From Litoribrevibacter albus (GTDB taxonomy: Bacteria > Pseudomonadota > Gammaproteobacteria > Pseudomonadales > Litoribrevibacteraceae), in assembly GCF_030159995.1 (NCBI RefSeq), contig NZ_BSNM01000009.1, positions 124,001 to 188,000 on the forward strand: DNA of 64,000 nt, written 5' to 3'. A model generated the notes under the pieces. It worked only from the letters and a program-made list of their open reading frames with translations. It was not told where the DNA came from and ran no database searches. Of this stretch, positions 34,628 to 44,146 are shown in pieces; positions within the stretch are counted from its first letter, which is position 1; every line of letters starts with the position of its first letter. The position numbers and the translations under genes are program-made.

Positions 34628-34849
34628 CTAAGAGATCGAGCAAGAACGCGCGAGCTTTCGGTTCTGATGTTGATCTTTACGTGTTTGAGCCAGATTCAGA
34701 ATTGCCTCACGTCGTTCATCCGTCGCGTGTGACCACTCCAGAATTTCTTCATAGGTACGAAAGCAGCCTAAACACACATCATTCATGTCTAAACAACAGT
34801 TACGAACGCACGGGGATCTAATCTCAGAGCCCTGCTGAAAGTCAGCCAT
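34628..34849 (-). CDS. DUF1289 small cysteine-rich protein
   Basis: 73 residues with the family motif SPCVRNCCLDMNDVCLGCFRTYEEILEWS, four cysteines spaced to hold a metal or Fe-S cluster. Small DUF1289 proteins are common in proteobacteria; function unknown. Confidence 0.9.
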   Translation of the reverse strand: MADFQQGSEIRSPCVRNCCLDMNDVCLGCFRTYEEILEWSHATDERREAILNLAQTRKDQHQNRKLARSCSIS

Positions 34850-34987
34850 GGGGTAAGCCTGTTAATAATGAAGCTATCTCTATTCTCTAATTCTTAATGG
34901 AGAATTCCTGATGTCTAATATTGAAGATAGCTCTAATCACGCCTCATAGATGACCTTACATCGAATATCTGGCCCTAGGGAGCCTCA

Positions 34988-35299
34988 TCAATAAAAAACG
35001 GCCAACCATAAGGTAACTTGATTCGGGTCTGTCCAACTGACCTTATGCCTGGTATGCGCAGGAATGTTCAAATACTCCCCTGGTTCCAAAGTGACGCTGG
35101 AACCGTCTTCAAACTCTACCGTGCCCGCACCTTTTAAGACCAACACCCACTCATGTTCTTCCTGATCATACCAACCGGATTCAGGGGATGTATGACCGTG
35201 AGAGAGAATACGTTCAATACGAACCCCTTGGTGACTGATGATGTCTTCAAACACTTCCGTGGGAAGTTCACTGGGAATCTTGTCAAAAATACTACTCAT
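34988..35299 (-). CDS. Cupin domain protein
   Basis: 103 residues of a single conserved beta-barrel: SHGHTSPESGWYDQEEHEWVLVLKGAGTVEF and GEYLNIPAHTRHKVSWT, with the metal-type His, Glu and His positions. 10 bp downstream of the fructosamine-kinase-like gene and in the same direction. Function unknown. Confidence 0.85.
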   Translation of the reverse strand: MSSIFDKIPSELPTEVFEDIISHQGVRIERILSHGHTSPESGWYDQEEHEWVLVLKGAGTVEFEDGSSVTLEPGEYLNIPAHTRHKVSWTDPNQVTLWLAVFY

Positions 35300-35309
35300 C
35301 AGGTTATCC

Positions 35310-36077
35310 CTATCGAATGAATGTCTGTTCTAGCCATTGGAAACCCTGTTCGCAGGCACTCAAATAACTGTCACCAAACAGGTTGTAGTGATTTAAATAA
35401 TGGTAAAGGTTGTAGATGATTTTCTTGGATGAATACGCCTTCGTTCTTGGGTACTCAGCGTCATAGGCTTGGTAGAAATCGGAAGAATATCCACCAAACA
35501 GTTCGGTCATCGCGAGATCCACTTCCCGATCCCCGTAATAGACGGCAGGGTCGATTAACCAACAATATTGGTCATCGAACAAGACATTCCCCGACCACAG
35601 ATCACCATGCACTAAGCTCGGATGATCGCAGTGTTCATTAAGATACAGGATTAGTGAATCACGAACGCTATCCAAACAGGCTTGAAACGTCTGTCTTAAT
35701 GGCGATGACTTAATTAAGGACACTTGGTAAGCCAAGCGTTGTTCGACGAAGAAGCGTCCCCAATCGTTAAACTGGCCGTTCTTCTGAGGGTTCAGACCGA
35801 TGTAATTGTCGTACTCTAAACCGTAATCTGCTTGTTTGATCTGATGGAGCTTAGCGAGCCCCCGCCCTAACCGCGCCACTTGATCAGAAGAAGCCACTGA
35901 CGAATGAATACGTTCGATCATCAGCGTCTGCCGATCAACACGATGGACCTCAGGTACACTTAGTTCCTGAATACCAGCGTCAGCGATCGTTGACAGTAAA
36001 AGCGCTAAGCCCCGAGCTTCGACAATCAGGGCATCACCAAAGCCACTGGTATTACCTTTTGTGAAATAGGCCGTCAT
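35310..36077 (-). CDS. Fructosamine kinase family protein, N-terminally short
   Basis: 255 residues. The catalytic loop HGDLWSGNVLFDDQ, the metal-binding IDPAVYYGDREVDLAM and the helix FFVEQRLAYQ all match ketosamine (fructosamine) kinases. The sequence begins at the beta-strand YFTKGNTSGFG, whereas complete members (about 285 residues) have about 40 more residues including the Gly-rich nucleotide loop. An in-frame stop (the GST gene stop) lies four codons upstream, and no ribosome site is seen, so the missing part is truly absent. It may be inactive or a decaying gene. Co-directional with a GST and a cupin gene. Confidence 0.8.
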   Translation of the reverse strand: MTAYFTKGNTSGFGDALIVEARGLALLLSTIADAGIQELSVPEVHRVDRQTLMIERIHSSVASSDQVARLGRGLAKLHQIKQADYGLEYDNYIGLNPQKNGQFNDWGRFFVEQRLAYQVSLIKSSPLRQTFQACLDSVRDSLILYLNEHCDHPSLVHGDLWSGNVLFDDQYCWLIDPAVYYGDREVDLAMTELFGGYSSDFYQAYDAEYPRTKAYSSKKIIYNLYHYLNHYNLFGDSYLSACEQGFQWLEQTFIR

Positions 36078-36089
36078 GAGGAAGCCGGC

Positions 36090-36686
36090 CTAAGACATCC
36101 CGACATAACCAGGCAATTGTTGAATACGTTTAATCCAGGCTTCAATGGCCGGATACTGGGCCAAGTCAAAACCACCTTCATCCGCCACATGGGTATATCC
36201 GTACAAGGTGATGTCGGCGGTGGTCATACGATCGCCCACCAGAAAGTCGGTTTTGCTGAGTTGCCTTTCCATCACCTGAAGGGCTTTATGACCACCCGCT
36301 TGCTTACTTTCGAAGTCGGCTTTTCGGTCTTCCGGCATCCCCAAGTATTTATTGATGAAGCGAGCAACCGCAATAAATGGCTCATGACTGTACTGTTCAA
36401 AGAACTGCCATTCCAACACCTTCGCTCTTGCGAATGAGTCGTCTGGTAAATACAGGGTGCCTTCGGCCAGGTAATTTAAGATAGCGTTGGACTCCGACAG
36501 GCAACGGCCATCATCCAGTTCAAGCACAGGCACCTTACCGTTCGGGTTCTTGGCAAGAAAATCAGCTGTCTGAGTCTCATCAGCCAAAATGTTCACTGGA
36601 ATCCACTCGTAGCTTAGCCCTAACAGCTCAACCAGCAGTTTGATTTTGTAGCAATTGCCCGACTGAATATCTCCGTAAATCTTCAT
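36090..36686 (-). CDS. Glutathione S-transferase family protein
   Basis: 198 residues from the ATG at 36686, preceded by GAGGG; a TTG one codon earlier is less likely. Thioredoxin-fold N domain: MKIYGDIQSGNCYKIKLLVELLG with NPNGKVPVLELDDG and LSESNAILNYLAEG, then a helical C domain (QVMERQLSKTDFLVGDRMTTADITLYGY). Substrate unknown. Confidence 0.9.
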   Translation of the reverse strand: MKIYGDIQSGNCYKIKLLVELLGLSYEWIPVNILADETQTADFLAKNPNGKVPVLELDDGRCLSESNAILNYLAEGTLYLPDDSFARAKVLEWQFFEQYSHEPFIAVARFINKYLGMPEDRKADFESKQAGGHKALQVMERQLSKTDFLVGDRMTTADITLYGYTHVADEGGFDLAQYPAIEAWIKRIQQLPGYVGMS

Positions 36687-36839
36687 CAACTTCCCTCAAA
36701 TGTCGAAACCAGAACGCTGAATGTGCATCTTTTTGCAGTCAAAGTACAGTCTGAATCGTTTAAATTCCTAACTACAATTAACTTATCCCCTACCTCACTT
36801 TTTTTAATGAAGAGTGCGGAAAAGCAAAAGGTTTTTCTT

Positions 36840-37637
36840 ATGCGAATCAGCGCATTACCATTGTTACTCACCCTCTCCTGGTTCGCCAACGGGCAAACGC
36901 TGGTTAGCCCAAACCACCAAACGGTAATGTTAGAGCTCTATACCTCACAAGGTTGCAGCAGTTGTCCGCCCGCAGAGAAATGGATATCCGGCTTTACTGA
37001 TGATCCTAAACTGTGGAAAGAACTGATTCCGATAAACTTCCGGGTGGATTATTGGGATTACCTTGGCTGGAGAGATCGATACTCCAATCCGCTTTTTTCT
37101 GAACGTCAACGACGTTATCAGCGACTGGGCCATAGCCGCACGGTGGCAACGCCAGGCTTCATTTTAAATGGCAAAGGATGGAATGGCTGGTTCTACCGAA
37201 AATCGATGACCGCCGAAAGTCTCAGCAACGCAGGCGTGTTGACGGTAGACATTCCGGATGACCTGTCATCAAACAAAACAGCTCAGTCAAAGCGGACAAA
37301 CATTCAATTCGAACACAAACAAGAGAAGCTCCAAGCCCTGACAGCGCACCTGGTCATCATGGGATTCGGTCTTGAAGATTACATCAAACGGGGCGAAAAC
37401 CGGGGAAAAACCTTCGTTCAGGATTTTGTGGCGTTAGCCTACGATTCAGCACCTTTGATAAGTCAGGCGGATCGTTCAGTAACTAACATCGCGTTTCCCG
37501 ATATGACGACTCTCGTACAGGCACATCCGGCAACTCAGTACGCGGTAGCAGTTTGGGTCTCAAAAGAGAATGATCCCAGCCCAATCCAGGCCGTTGGTGA
37601 CTGGATTGAGATGGGACCAGATACACATCAGGAGTAG
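36840..37637 (+). CDS. DUF1223 secreted thioredoxin-like protein
   Basis: 265 residues from MRISALP (ATG 36840), where an AAAAGG site and a signal peptide coincide; the frame opens further upstream at 36723 without these. The mature part has LELYTSQGCSSCPPAEKWI, a CxxC thioredoxin-like motif, and RVDYWDYLGWRD, as in DUF1223. A periplasmic redox function is likely but unproven. Confidence 0.87.
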   Translation: MRISALPLLLTLSWFANGQTLVSPNHQTVMLELYTSQGCSSCPPAEKWISGFTDDPKLWKELIPINFRVDYWDYLGWRDRYSNPLFSERQRRYQRLGHSRTVATPGFILNGKGWNGWFYRKSMTAESLSNAGVLTVDIPDDLSSNKTAQSKRTNIQFEHKQEKLQALTAHLVIMGFGLEDYIKRGENRGKTFVQDFVALAYDSAPLISQADRSVTNIAFPDMTTLVQAHPATQYAVAVWVSKENDPSPIQAVGDWIEMGPDTHQE

Positions 37638-37653
37638 GTTAAAAAAGCTCGGA

Positions 37654-38265
37654 TTATTCTGCTGAATTAGCAGGCAAAGGTTCAAGCTTCTGGTAGTTTT
37701 TATCAAACATCGCCACCAACAGCAGCTCGCCGTCATCATTCACACGGAATTGGCCGTACTCAGCAATTTCATAGATGTCTGCCTGACCTTCTTCAAAAAA
37801 GAAGGCATTGGTAGCAAACTTCACACGATCATTACGAATGCGGTATTTCATCAGCACTTGGTTCTCTTTCAACGCTTGACCGTCGTAGAGAGCGTTGAAG
37901 ATTCCCACTCCGTTTTCGTCCAGCTCAACCACCACCATACCATCGCCAGGTTTAAGATCGTTACCCCATCGGCTTCTATCTTCTTCATTGCGAGGGTGAT
38001 GGTTATAAATTTCGTTTTCAACCATAAAGCGCAAGGCCATATAGTCGCCCTGCATCAACGAACGAGGGTCGACAGGCGCCAAATTAAGTAGCACGGTACG
38101 ACCATGAGCAATGTGTTGTTCTTTTTGATAAATCGACACATTCGTCAATAACAGCGCAATCACCAACGTAGCAAGCGCCACAAGGTTCAGATACTTATCT
38201 TGTTTATTTTCAGAAGGTCCAATACCAAGCACAGTTACGCCCCCCACTTTTTCAGCATCATCCAC
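37654..38265 (-). CDS. GDYXXLXY-motif membrane-anchored protein
   Basis: 203 residues, one N-terminal membrane helix (about 26-45) and a periplasmic domain with PVDPRSLMQGDYMALRF, which gives the family its name. Third gene of the DUF2157-DUF4401-GDYXXLXY operon, overlapping DUF4401 by 31 bp. Function of the set unknown. Confidence 0.9.
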   Translation of the reverse strand: MDDAEKVGGVTVLGIGPSENKQDKYLNLVALATLVIALLLTNVSIYQKEQHIAHGRTVLLNLAPVDPRSLMQGDYMALRFMVENEIYNHHPRNEEDRSRWGNDLKPGDGMVVVELDENGVGIFNALYDGQALKENQVLMKYRIRNDRVKFATNAFFFEEGQADIYEIAEYGQFRVNDDGELLLVAMFDKNYQKLEPLPANSAE

Positions 38266-39344
38266 CGGCCTGAAAGTAGCACAGCACCAATGCCCAACAA
38301 TGTGAAAGATTTAACCAATAAGGTCACATCCAGGAAGTAATAATACGAGCTGATATAAAACAACATCGAGACAACGCCTACCGCCATCAACAAACGATTG
38401 CTGTTGTGGAATCCTAATAAAATAATTAACACACCCAAGCTGATACCGTAGCTTTCAAAAGAAATCGCACCAGCCAATAGACAACCCACAATTGCAGCCA
38501 TAGATTTTGGTGAGGAAAGTTCAATGGCTTGCGATTGAAGCAATCGGGTAACGGCATAAAGTAATACCAACGTTGTCGCTAACTCTCCGACCCACACATC
38601 AACCACCAGTTCTTCCGTATCACGCATGTACCAAACCAAACTGTGCTGAGAGAACATCAGGCTCCCTTTGATGTAAACCAAAGCAAGCGTAGCGCCATAA
38701 GCGATGGGCTGAATGAAGGGAAAGCGTTGGGTTAATCGAAACTCATTGAGCCACACCCAACATACCCCCAAAAGCACCGCAGGAACCAACAAGGTTTCCA
38801 CCCCATTGAGCCCAGAATTGCGAACGACGCAGGCAAAATACCAGAAAAACACCGCAGTAAAGGCGGATAACAAACGATGCAAATAGTTTGGCATGATCAC
38901 AGACAAGATGGCTTGCAACACACCAAAGGCAATGATTGCTGGCACATCACTGTCCGACACATCATCCACAAAATCAAAGATCGCAATCCCAATTAAGATC
39001 TGCCCCGCCAGACTAATGGCAAGAGCCAAGTGCTCTAAAAACTCCTGTTTGGAAACACGATGTTGAAGGCGTTCGCGTTCCACCTTTGCAAGCATTGAAA
39101 AGGACAACGCTATCAGCCCCGCACCGGTGAAGAAACTGATCATCATGTTCTCAATGATGAATTCCAACGCGATGCTAATAAAGCCCATTAAAAACAGCGC
39201 AGCCAACCAACCTGAAAAGGCCATCAGGGTTTTGACAAACCACGGGTTCGATTGCAAAGGCAGCTCATTCAGCTCACCTTGAGTCAGCCCCTGAGAAGAC
39301 AAGCGTTCCCAAAGTTGACGACGTTGATCCGATTTACTCTTCAT
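38235..39344 (-). CDS. DUF4401 polytopic membrane protein
   Basis: 369 residues with about ten predicted membrane helices and a short basic cytoplasmic N terminus (MKSKSDQRRQLWERL). Lies between the DUF2157 and GDYXXLXY genes, overlapping both (11 and 31 bp). Function unknown; the three proteins probably form a membrane complex. Confidence 0.85.
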   Translation of the reverse strand: MKSKSDQRRQLWERLSSQGLTQGELNELPLQSNPWFVKTLMAFSGWLAALFLMGFISIALEFIIENMMISFFTGAGLIALSFSMLAKVERERLQHRVSKQEFLEHLALAISLAGQILIGIAIFDFVDDVSDSDVPAIIAFGVLQAILSVIMPNYLHRLLSAFTAVFFWYFACVVRNSGLNGVETLLVPAVLLGVCWVWLNEFRLTQRFPFIQPIAYGATLALVYIKGSLMFSQHSLVWYMRDTEELVVDVWVGELATTLVLLYAVTRLLQSQAIELSSPKSMAAIVGCLLAGAISFESYGISLGVLIILLGFHNSNRLLMAVGVVSMLFYISSYYYFLDVTLLVKSFTLLGIGAVLLSGRWMMLKKWGA

Positions 39345-40320
39345 TTAGCCACCTCACATGCAGACTACGCAGCCACATGGCCGAGCCGCCTCCCATTGCG
39401 ATCATTGCCAACGAGATAAAGAGAAAACTGCCCGCCGAATCAAACTTCATGACCTCTTCAATCAAGAAACTCATCACCACCACAATGGTCGATAAACAGG
39501 CACCCGCTAAGATAAACAAATCACGCTTCACAAACTGATACAGGTACAGGATTCCCACGCACCAAATCATCCAGACCCAAAAGCCTGAAAGCCCATAAGG
39601 CCGAAGAATGGCATCGACAGACAACCAGGTAATACAGGCCCCTGAAGCTGTCGCAATAATCCGTACAGACCAATCATCATTGAGCCAACGAAACCTGTTT
39701 CTAAGCAACTCCCAGGCAACCCAGGCGCATAAGTTGAAAGCAAAAAGCATCCACAATAATTCATGCTCTCGCCCCATCACCCAAAAGAACCGGCCAAAGG
39801 TGTGGTGATAAAGAATCAAGGAAACGTTAAGAAGCCCAAGCCAAAACATCCAAAGCACAGAAAAACGGCCCACAACAGCCCAAGGCGTAATCAATAATGC
39901 CCAGTTAAAGAAGAGTTCCCAGGGGTCAGCCCCCGTCTGATACGTCTGGCCGTAAAGCGCCATCAACACACCCAGAGAGATCGAGGCTCCCAATAACGCA
40001 ATTCGGGCCATTAAGTCTTTAGAGGATCGACGAACAAACACCAGGGTGCCGATGATCACAGCCACTTCCACGATGGCAAACTTGGCGAAACGGCCTAATT
40101 CCTGCCAGTTGTAGGCTATGAAAAATAGCAATGCAAAGCTCAGTGCCAAACCACCCAGGATCAACAAAAGCTTATCGAGAAAAAGAAACCAGGTACCGGA
40201 ATTGGGACGGACACCAGCTGCAACGACCGCCTGCTCCTGATGTTCGACCGGGATTTTTCCGTCTTCCACGAACTCAAGTAGATGAGCACGTGTTTCAGAC
40301 GGAATAAGTTGCTGAGTCAT
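39334..40320 (-). CDS. DUF2157 polytopic membrane protein
   Basis: 328 residues with a cytoplasmic N-terminal domain (about 1-45) followed by about eight membrane helices. First helix region: LLLILGGLALSFALLFFIAYNWQELGRFAKFA, a DUF2157 hallmark. First gene of the three-gene operon. Confidence 0.87.
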   Translation of the reverse strand: MTQQLIPSETRAHLLEFVEDGKIPVEHQEQAVVAAGVRPNSGTWFLFLDKLLLILGGLALSFALLFFIAYNWQELGRFAKFAIVEVAVIIGTLVFVRRSSKDLMARIALLGASISLGVLMALYGQTYQTGADPWELFFNWALLITPWAVVGRFSVLWMFWLGLLNVSLILYHHTFGRFFWVMGREHELLWMLFAFNLCAWVAWELLRNRFRWLNDDWSVRIIATASGACITWLSVDAILRPYGLSGFWVWMIWCVGILYLYQFVKRDLFILAGACLSTIVVVMSFLIEEVMKFDSAGSFLFISLAMIAMGGGSAMWLRSLHVRWLNEE

Positions 40321-40472
40321 TTACGAACTCCCTCTCATGATTGCAGCAAAAATGACAGCAAAGAAAGCAGAGTAAATTCATGAACACCTGAAAGGCCCTT
40401 TTTGAATTTACCCGGCCACGCTTAAACGCCTAACGCATTGTAGACGTTTAATGGACGTTTAATTTGAGCCGA

Positions 40473-41426
40473 TCAATGCCCCTGCTGTGGTTTTCTCACA
40501 GACTGGATACCCTTGACGGCAGCCAGCACCAACAAACCTACAACTAGGCCAACCCCCATATTGATAAAGACAGGAGTAACCTCTCCTAAGATATAGCCCA
40601 TAGAAGGTAAATGTTCGAATGCGGCTGAAGACTCTTCAGTAAAGTGATGAAGGAAAGGAACGCCATGAGTAAAGATACCACCGCCCACAAGGAACATGGC
40701 CACGGTTCCAACCACGGTTAGGGTTTTCATCAGCTTAGGCGCAAAGCTTAACAACCCCTTTCCAACAATCTTGAGCAATTGACTGCCAGAAGGCTTTTCA
40801 CCCTTCTCCAGCAAATACAAACCGGCATCGTCCAGTTTCACAATGGCTGCCACTAGACCATAGACACCAAAGGTAATTAACAAGGCTACCGTCGATACCA
40901 CCAAGGCTTGCATTTGGATCGTCGCTTCTTGAACGGTTCCAAGAGCAATCACGACAATTTCTGCGGAGAGAATAAAATCGGTTCGAATGGCCCCTTTAAT
41001 CTTCTTCTGTTCGAAGGCCACCATATCCACCTCTTCATGACTGACCGCCTCAACCAAGGCATCATGGGCTTGCTTATCCTCTTCTTTATGAGGGAATAAC
41101 CAATGAAGTACTTTCTCAATACCTTCAAAACAAAGGAAACAGGCACCCATTAGCAACAAGGGGGTAATTAACCAGGGAATGAACGCACTGATTGCTAGTG
41201 CAGCGGGTACCAGGATGAATTTGTTTTTGAATGACCCTTTTGCAACTGCCCAAACTACAGGCAGTTCACGATCAGCTTTAACGCCACTCACTTGTTCTGC
41301 GTTTACGGCAAGATCATCTCCAAGTACCCCCGCCGTTTTCTTTGCCGCAACTTTTGATAAAGCGGCAACGTCATCCAATAAGGTTGCAATGTCATCAATT
41401 AAGGTTAAAAGGCTTGCACCGGCCAT
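40473..41426 (-). CDS. DUF808 (YedI-like) membrane protein
   Basis: 317 residues. The N terminus MAGASLLTLIDDIATLLDDVAALSKVAAKKTAGVLGDDLAVNAEQV is diagnostic. Membrane helices lie near 78-105, 155-210 and 235-300, and a signature FVLSAEIVVIALG-like segment (DFILSAEIVVIALGTV) is present. Function unknown. Confidence 0.9.
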   Translation of the reverse strand: MAGASLLTLIDDIATLLDDVAALSKVAAKKTAGVLGDDLAVNAEQVSGVKADRELPVVWAVAKGSFKNKFILVPAALAISAFIPWLITPLLLMGACFLCFEGIEKVLHWLFPHKEEDKQAHDALVEAVSHEEVDMVAFEQKKIKGAIRTDFILSAEIVVIALGTVQEATIQMQALVVSTVALLITFGVYGLVAAIVKLDDAGLYLLEKGEKPSGSQLLKIVGKGLLSFAPKLMKTLTVVGTVAMFLVGGGIFTHGVPFLHHFTEESSAAFEHLPSMGYILGEVTPVFINMGVGLVVGLLVLAAVKGIQSVRKPQQGH

Positions 41427-41500
41427 TATCTATCCTTGTCATCTTCCAAAACGAGCTGAAAGCATACAGGATTTTTTACCGATTCCCAGTGTCAGACCGC

Positions 41501-42463
41501 CTATCTTACGACCGAGGCATCCATCTGGATTAAACGCATCGCCAACAACACTAAAACAACACCGGGAACAAAAGACCATTCAAACTTACTCATACCAATT
41601 ATCATCGTCATACTCAGTACAAAAATTGGTGTTAAAAAGCCATAAGCCGCCACCTTGGTTGGCCCCAGCTTTACGGTGCCATATTGAATCAGGAAAAACG
41701 TCGCCAACGTGGTAAAAATCGCAAGATACAGCACGCCACCATACACACTTAACTCCACCTGACGCCACTCAATACTGGGTAAAGAGCTCAATGACAGCAT
41801 CAACAACCAGAAACCACCCGTTAAGATCACCCAGAACGTCATCACGACCATAGGTTCCCCTTTGTAGACACGTTTGATCATTGAACTGTAGAAACTCATA
41901 CAAGTAACACCAAACATAAAGATCACATCGCCGTAATTCAGCTCCAAACCAATCACCGCTTGTACGTCCCCACGAAAAACAATCCAAAGCGCGCCAATGG
42001 TTCCAACCATCAACCCCAAGCTTCTTCGAATACTGGCTTTTTCTTTATTAATTAAAAAAGCAAAGATCGCGGTGATCGCCGGCACCATCGTATAGATGGC
42101 TCCGGTATTCACGGCTGAGGTGTAGCGCAATGCTTCAAACATGGTCCAAAAGCAAGTCACCAACGGAATACTTAACAAGCCATAGCCAAGCAACGAATGC
42201 ATCGGAGGAAGTTTAAATCCGTGTTTCCCGAACACATAAGGAGCAAACAACAAAGCCGCTGTAAAAAATCTCAGCATCATCATGACATCCGGCGGTAAAC
42301 CATAGGTGATTGCTTTTCCTACCGGAAATGACGTTGCAGCCAAAAAGATCATCAGCAGCATTAAGGCATGAACATACAGGTTTGACGATGATGTTTGAGA
42401 CTCATGCGGCAGAACATCCATTTCTGTCGCGTCCGGAGTCAAATCTTTAGTAAGCGTTTGCAT
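41501..42463 (-). CDS. DMT-superfamily (EamA) transporter
   Basis: 320 residues from MQTLTKD (ATG 42463), with GAGG 5 bases upstream. Ten predicted membrane helices in two EamA repeats (ATSFPVGKAITYGLPPDVMMMLRFFTAALLF; LYLAIFTTLATFFLIQYGTVKLGPTKVAA). An exporter of metabolites; substrate unknown. Divergent from a LysR gene, whose product is its likely regulator. Confidence 0.88.
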   Translation of the reverse strand: MQTLTKDLTPDATEMDVLPHESQTSSSNLYVHALMLLMIFLAATSFPVGKAITYGLPPDVMMMLRFFTAALLFAPYVFGKHGFKLPPMHSLLGYGLLSIPLVTCFWTMFEALRYTSAVNTGAIYTMVPAITAIFAFLINKEKASIRRSLGLMVGTIGALWIVFRGDVQAVIGLELNYGDVIFMFGVTCMSFYSSMIKRVYKGEPMVVMTFWVILTGGFWLLMLSLSSLPSIEWRQVELSVYGGVLYLAIFTTLATFFLIQYGTVKLGPTKVAAYGFLTPIFVLSMTMIIGMSKFEWSFVPGVVLVLLAMRLIQMDASVVR

Positions 42464-42573
42464 TGCATCCTCACTTAAGTGTTTATTCGTAATTTGCACA
42501 AGCTTACTCTGTTTCCTTTACTTCCATAATCCGTAAAATACAATAAACACTGTTAACCAAAAGTTAACTATAT

Positions 42574-42621
42574 GTCGTAACCAATACTAGTCGTACCCAA
42601 TATTAGCCGTAACCAATTTTT
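42574..42621 (+). repeat. Three 16-bp tandem repeats upstream of the LysR gene
   Basis: Copies at 42574-42589, 42590-42605 and 42606-42621 with two to four differences each, within the divergent promoter region between the transporter and LysR genes. They might act as operators. Confidence 0.85.
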
Positions 42622-42650
42622 GTCTTAACGAAAGTCAGGATCACTGAATC

Positions 42651-43559
42651 ATGGAAAGTTTTGGCGCCTACCCTGTGTTTGTCACTGTGATAGAAACAGG
42701 TGGTTTTTCACCAGCCGCAAACAAGCTGGGCATTTCGAAATCCGCTGTAAGTAAACGCATTAGCCAACTGGAAGAACATCTGGGCGTTAAGCTTTTACAT
42801 CGCACCACACGAAAACTGAGTTTGACTGAGGCAGGCGAACACTTTTACCAACACGCCAGAATAGCCAGCCAAGCAGCCCAGGATGCCGAAGACGCGGTGG
42901 CCCAGCTTCAGGGCGTGCCGCAAGGACGCCTTAGAATCAGTATTCCTATGTCCTTTGGACGACTCTACGTTGCGCCTGTTATTCCCGAGTTTTTGAGACG
43001 ATACCCCAAGATCAACCTTGAACTGGTGATGGACGATGAATTCACCGACTTAATAGGCAGCGGTTTTGATATGGCACTGAGGCTTGGGGATTTAAAAGAC
43101 TCCACCTTAATCGCCAAGAAGATCACGCATTTAAAGAATGTCTTGTGTGCCTCGCCTTCCTATCTGGAAGAGTTCGGGACGCCTAAACGACTGGAAGAAG
43201 TTAAACAGCACAACTGTCTGGCATTCTCATACTCGCAAGATGTTCGCGAATGGTATTTCATCAAAGACAACACAACCCGTGCCATTGAAGTCTCAGGAAA
43301 TTATCAGGTAAACAACAGTGAAGCACTTCGAGAAGCCATGATTCAGGGCGTCGGAATTGGTCGTCTGCCCACCTTTGTGGCCAACCCGGAAATCAAGGCA
43401 GGTCGACTTGTAAAATTATTCCCGGACTATGAAATGCCGGGTAAAACCATGTATGCCGTCTACCCTGAACGCCAGTTCCTGCCAGCCAAAGTGCGTGTTT
43501 TTATCGACTTCATGAGCGAAAAGTTTGGTGGCGACATTCCTTATTGGGATGAGATCTAG
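42651..43559 (+). CDS. LysR family transcriptional regulator
   Basis: 302 residues. The winged HTH at residues 1-60 (FSPAANKLGISKSAVSKRISQLEEHLGVKLLHRTTRKLSLTEAG) precedes a substrate-binding effector domain (about 90-295, GRLRISIPMSFGRLYVAPVIPEF). Probably controls the divergent EamA transporter. Its TAG stop codon forms part of the CTAG target duplication of the adjacent MITE. Confidence 0.93.
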   Translation: MESFGAYPVFVTVIETGGFSPAANKLGISKSAVSKRISQLEEHLGVKLLHRTTRKLSLTEAGEHFYQHARIASQAAQDAEDAVAQLQGVPQGRLRISIPMSFGRLYVAPVIPEFLRRYPKINLELVMDDEFTDLIGSGFDMALRLGDLKDSTLIAKKITHLKNVLCASPSYLEEFGTPKRLEEVKQHNCLAFSYSQDVREWYFIKDNTTRAIEVSGNYQVNNSEALREAMIQGVGIGRLPTFVANPEIKAGRLVKLFPDYEMPGKTMYAVYPERQFLPAKVRVFIDFMSEKFGGDIPYWDEI

Positions 43560-43883
43560 GGAACCTCTGAATAAGTCCCTCTCTGCTCAGGCCTATTATA
43601 GAAATGTCTATTTGAGGCGCGGTTTTGAAGGCATAACGGGTTCGACCCGAAGGGTTACGTCAAAAAGCCGCAACAAAAAAGAGGCATTTCTCTTAAGGCC
43701 CCGAAGGGCGGGGCTTTAAAAACGTTAGAACTGGTAACCACGTTATGTGTTGAACTTCTTGAAAAGGTCTCGGACTGAAGGTCTAGACATTCTCTACGAA
43801 GCTCGCCTTGTTCTAACGTTTTCGGGCTGACAAGGCTTCTAGCGCCCGCTGAGCTAGAGTGGACTTGTTCAGAGGTTCCCTAG
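43556..43883. mobile_element. IS5-group-like MITE of about 320 bp with CTAG target duplication
   Basis: Terminal inverted repeats of 19 bp (left 43560-43578, right 43861-43879) that match with one mismatch, flanked by CTAG on both sides (43556-43559 and 43880-43883). CTAG fits the YTAR target rule of the IS5 group, and the inverted repeat GGAACCTCTGAATAAG resembles that group's ends. The inside has no gene but several hairpins, including a long-range repeat (about 43715-43727 with 43811-43823) and a GC-rich stem near 43700-43715. Confidence 0.85.
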
Positions 43884-44146
43884 CTCAATCATGTTTTAGA
43901 CAGCGCATTGTAATCAACTCCACAATGATCTACACACAGCAACGATCTAACCACCACATTCAAAACTCCGTGAAAACTTTTGTTAACTTTTATTCAACAA
44001 AGGTTTTCCATTTAGATCCATTATCACACCTCAAGAAACGCTCTACACTGCATCTCAAGTTGAACCAAATGTCACAAACTGAGACTTTGATTCGTCGAAG
44101 TTAGAACAAAGTTGAACCTCAAAGATTTCAATTGGAGAAGATAATC

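Noticed and set aside
43859..44104. 81-codon frame after the LysR gene
   Set aside because: It begins inside the MITE right end and has no ribosome site or conserved motif.
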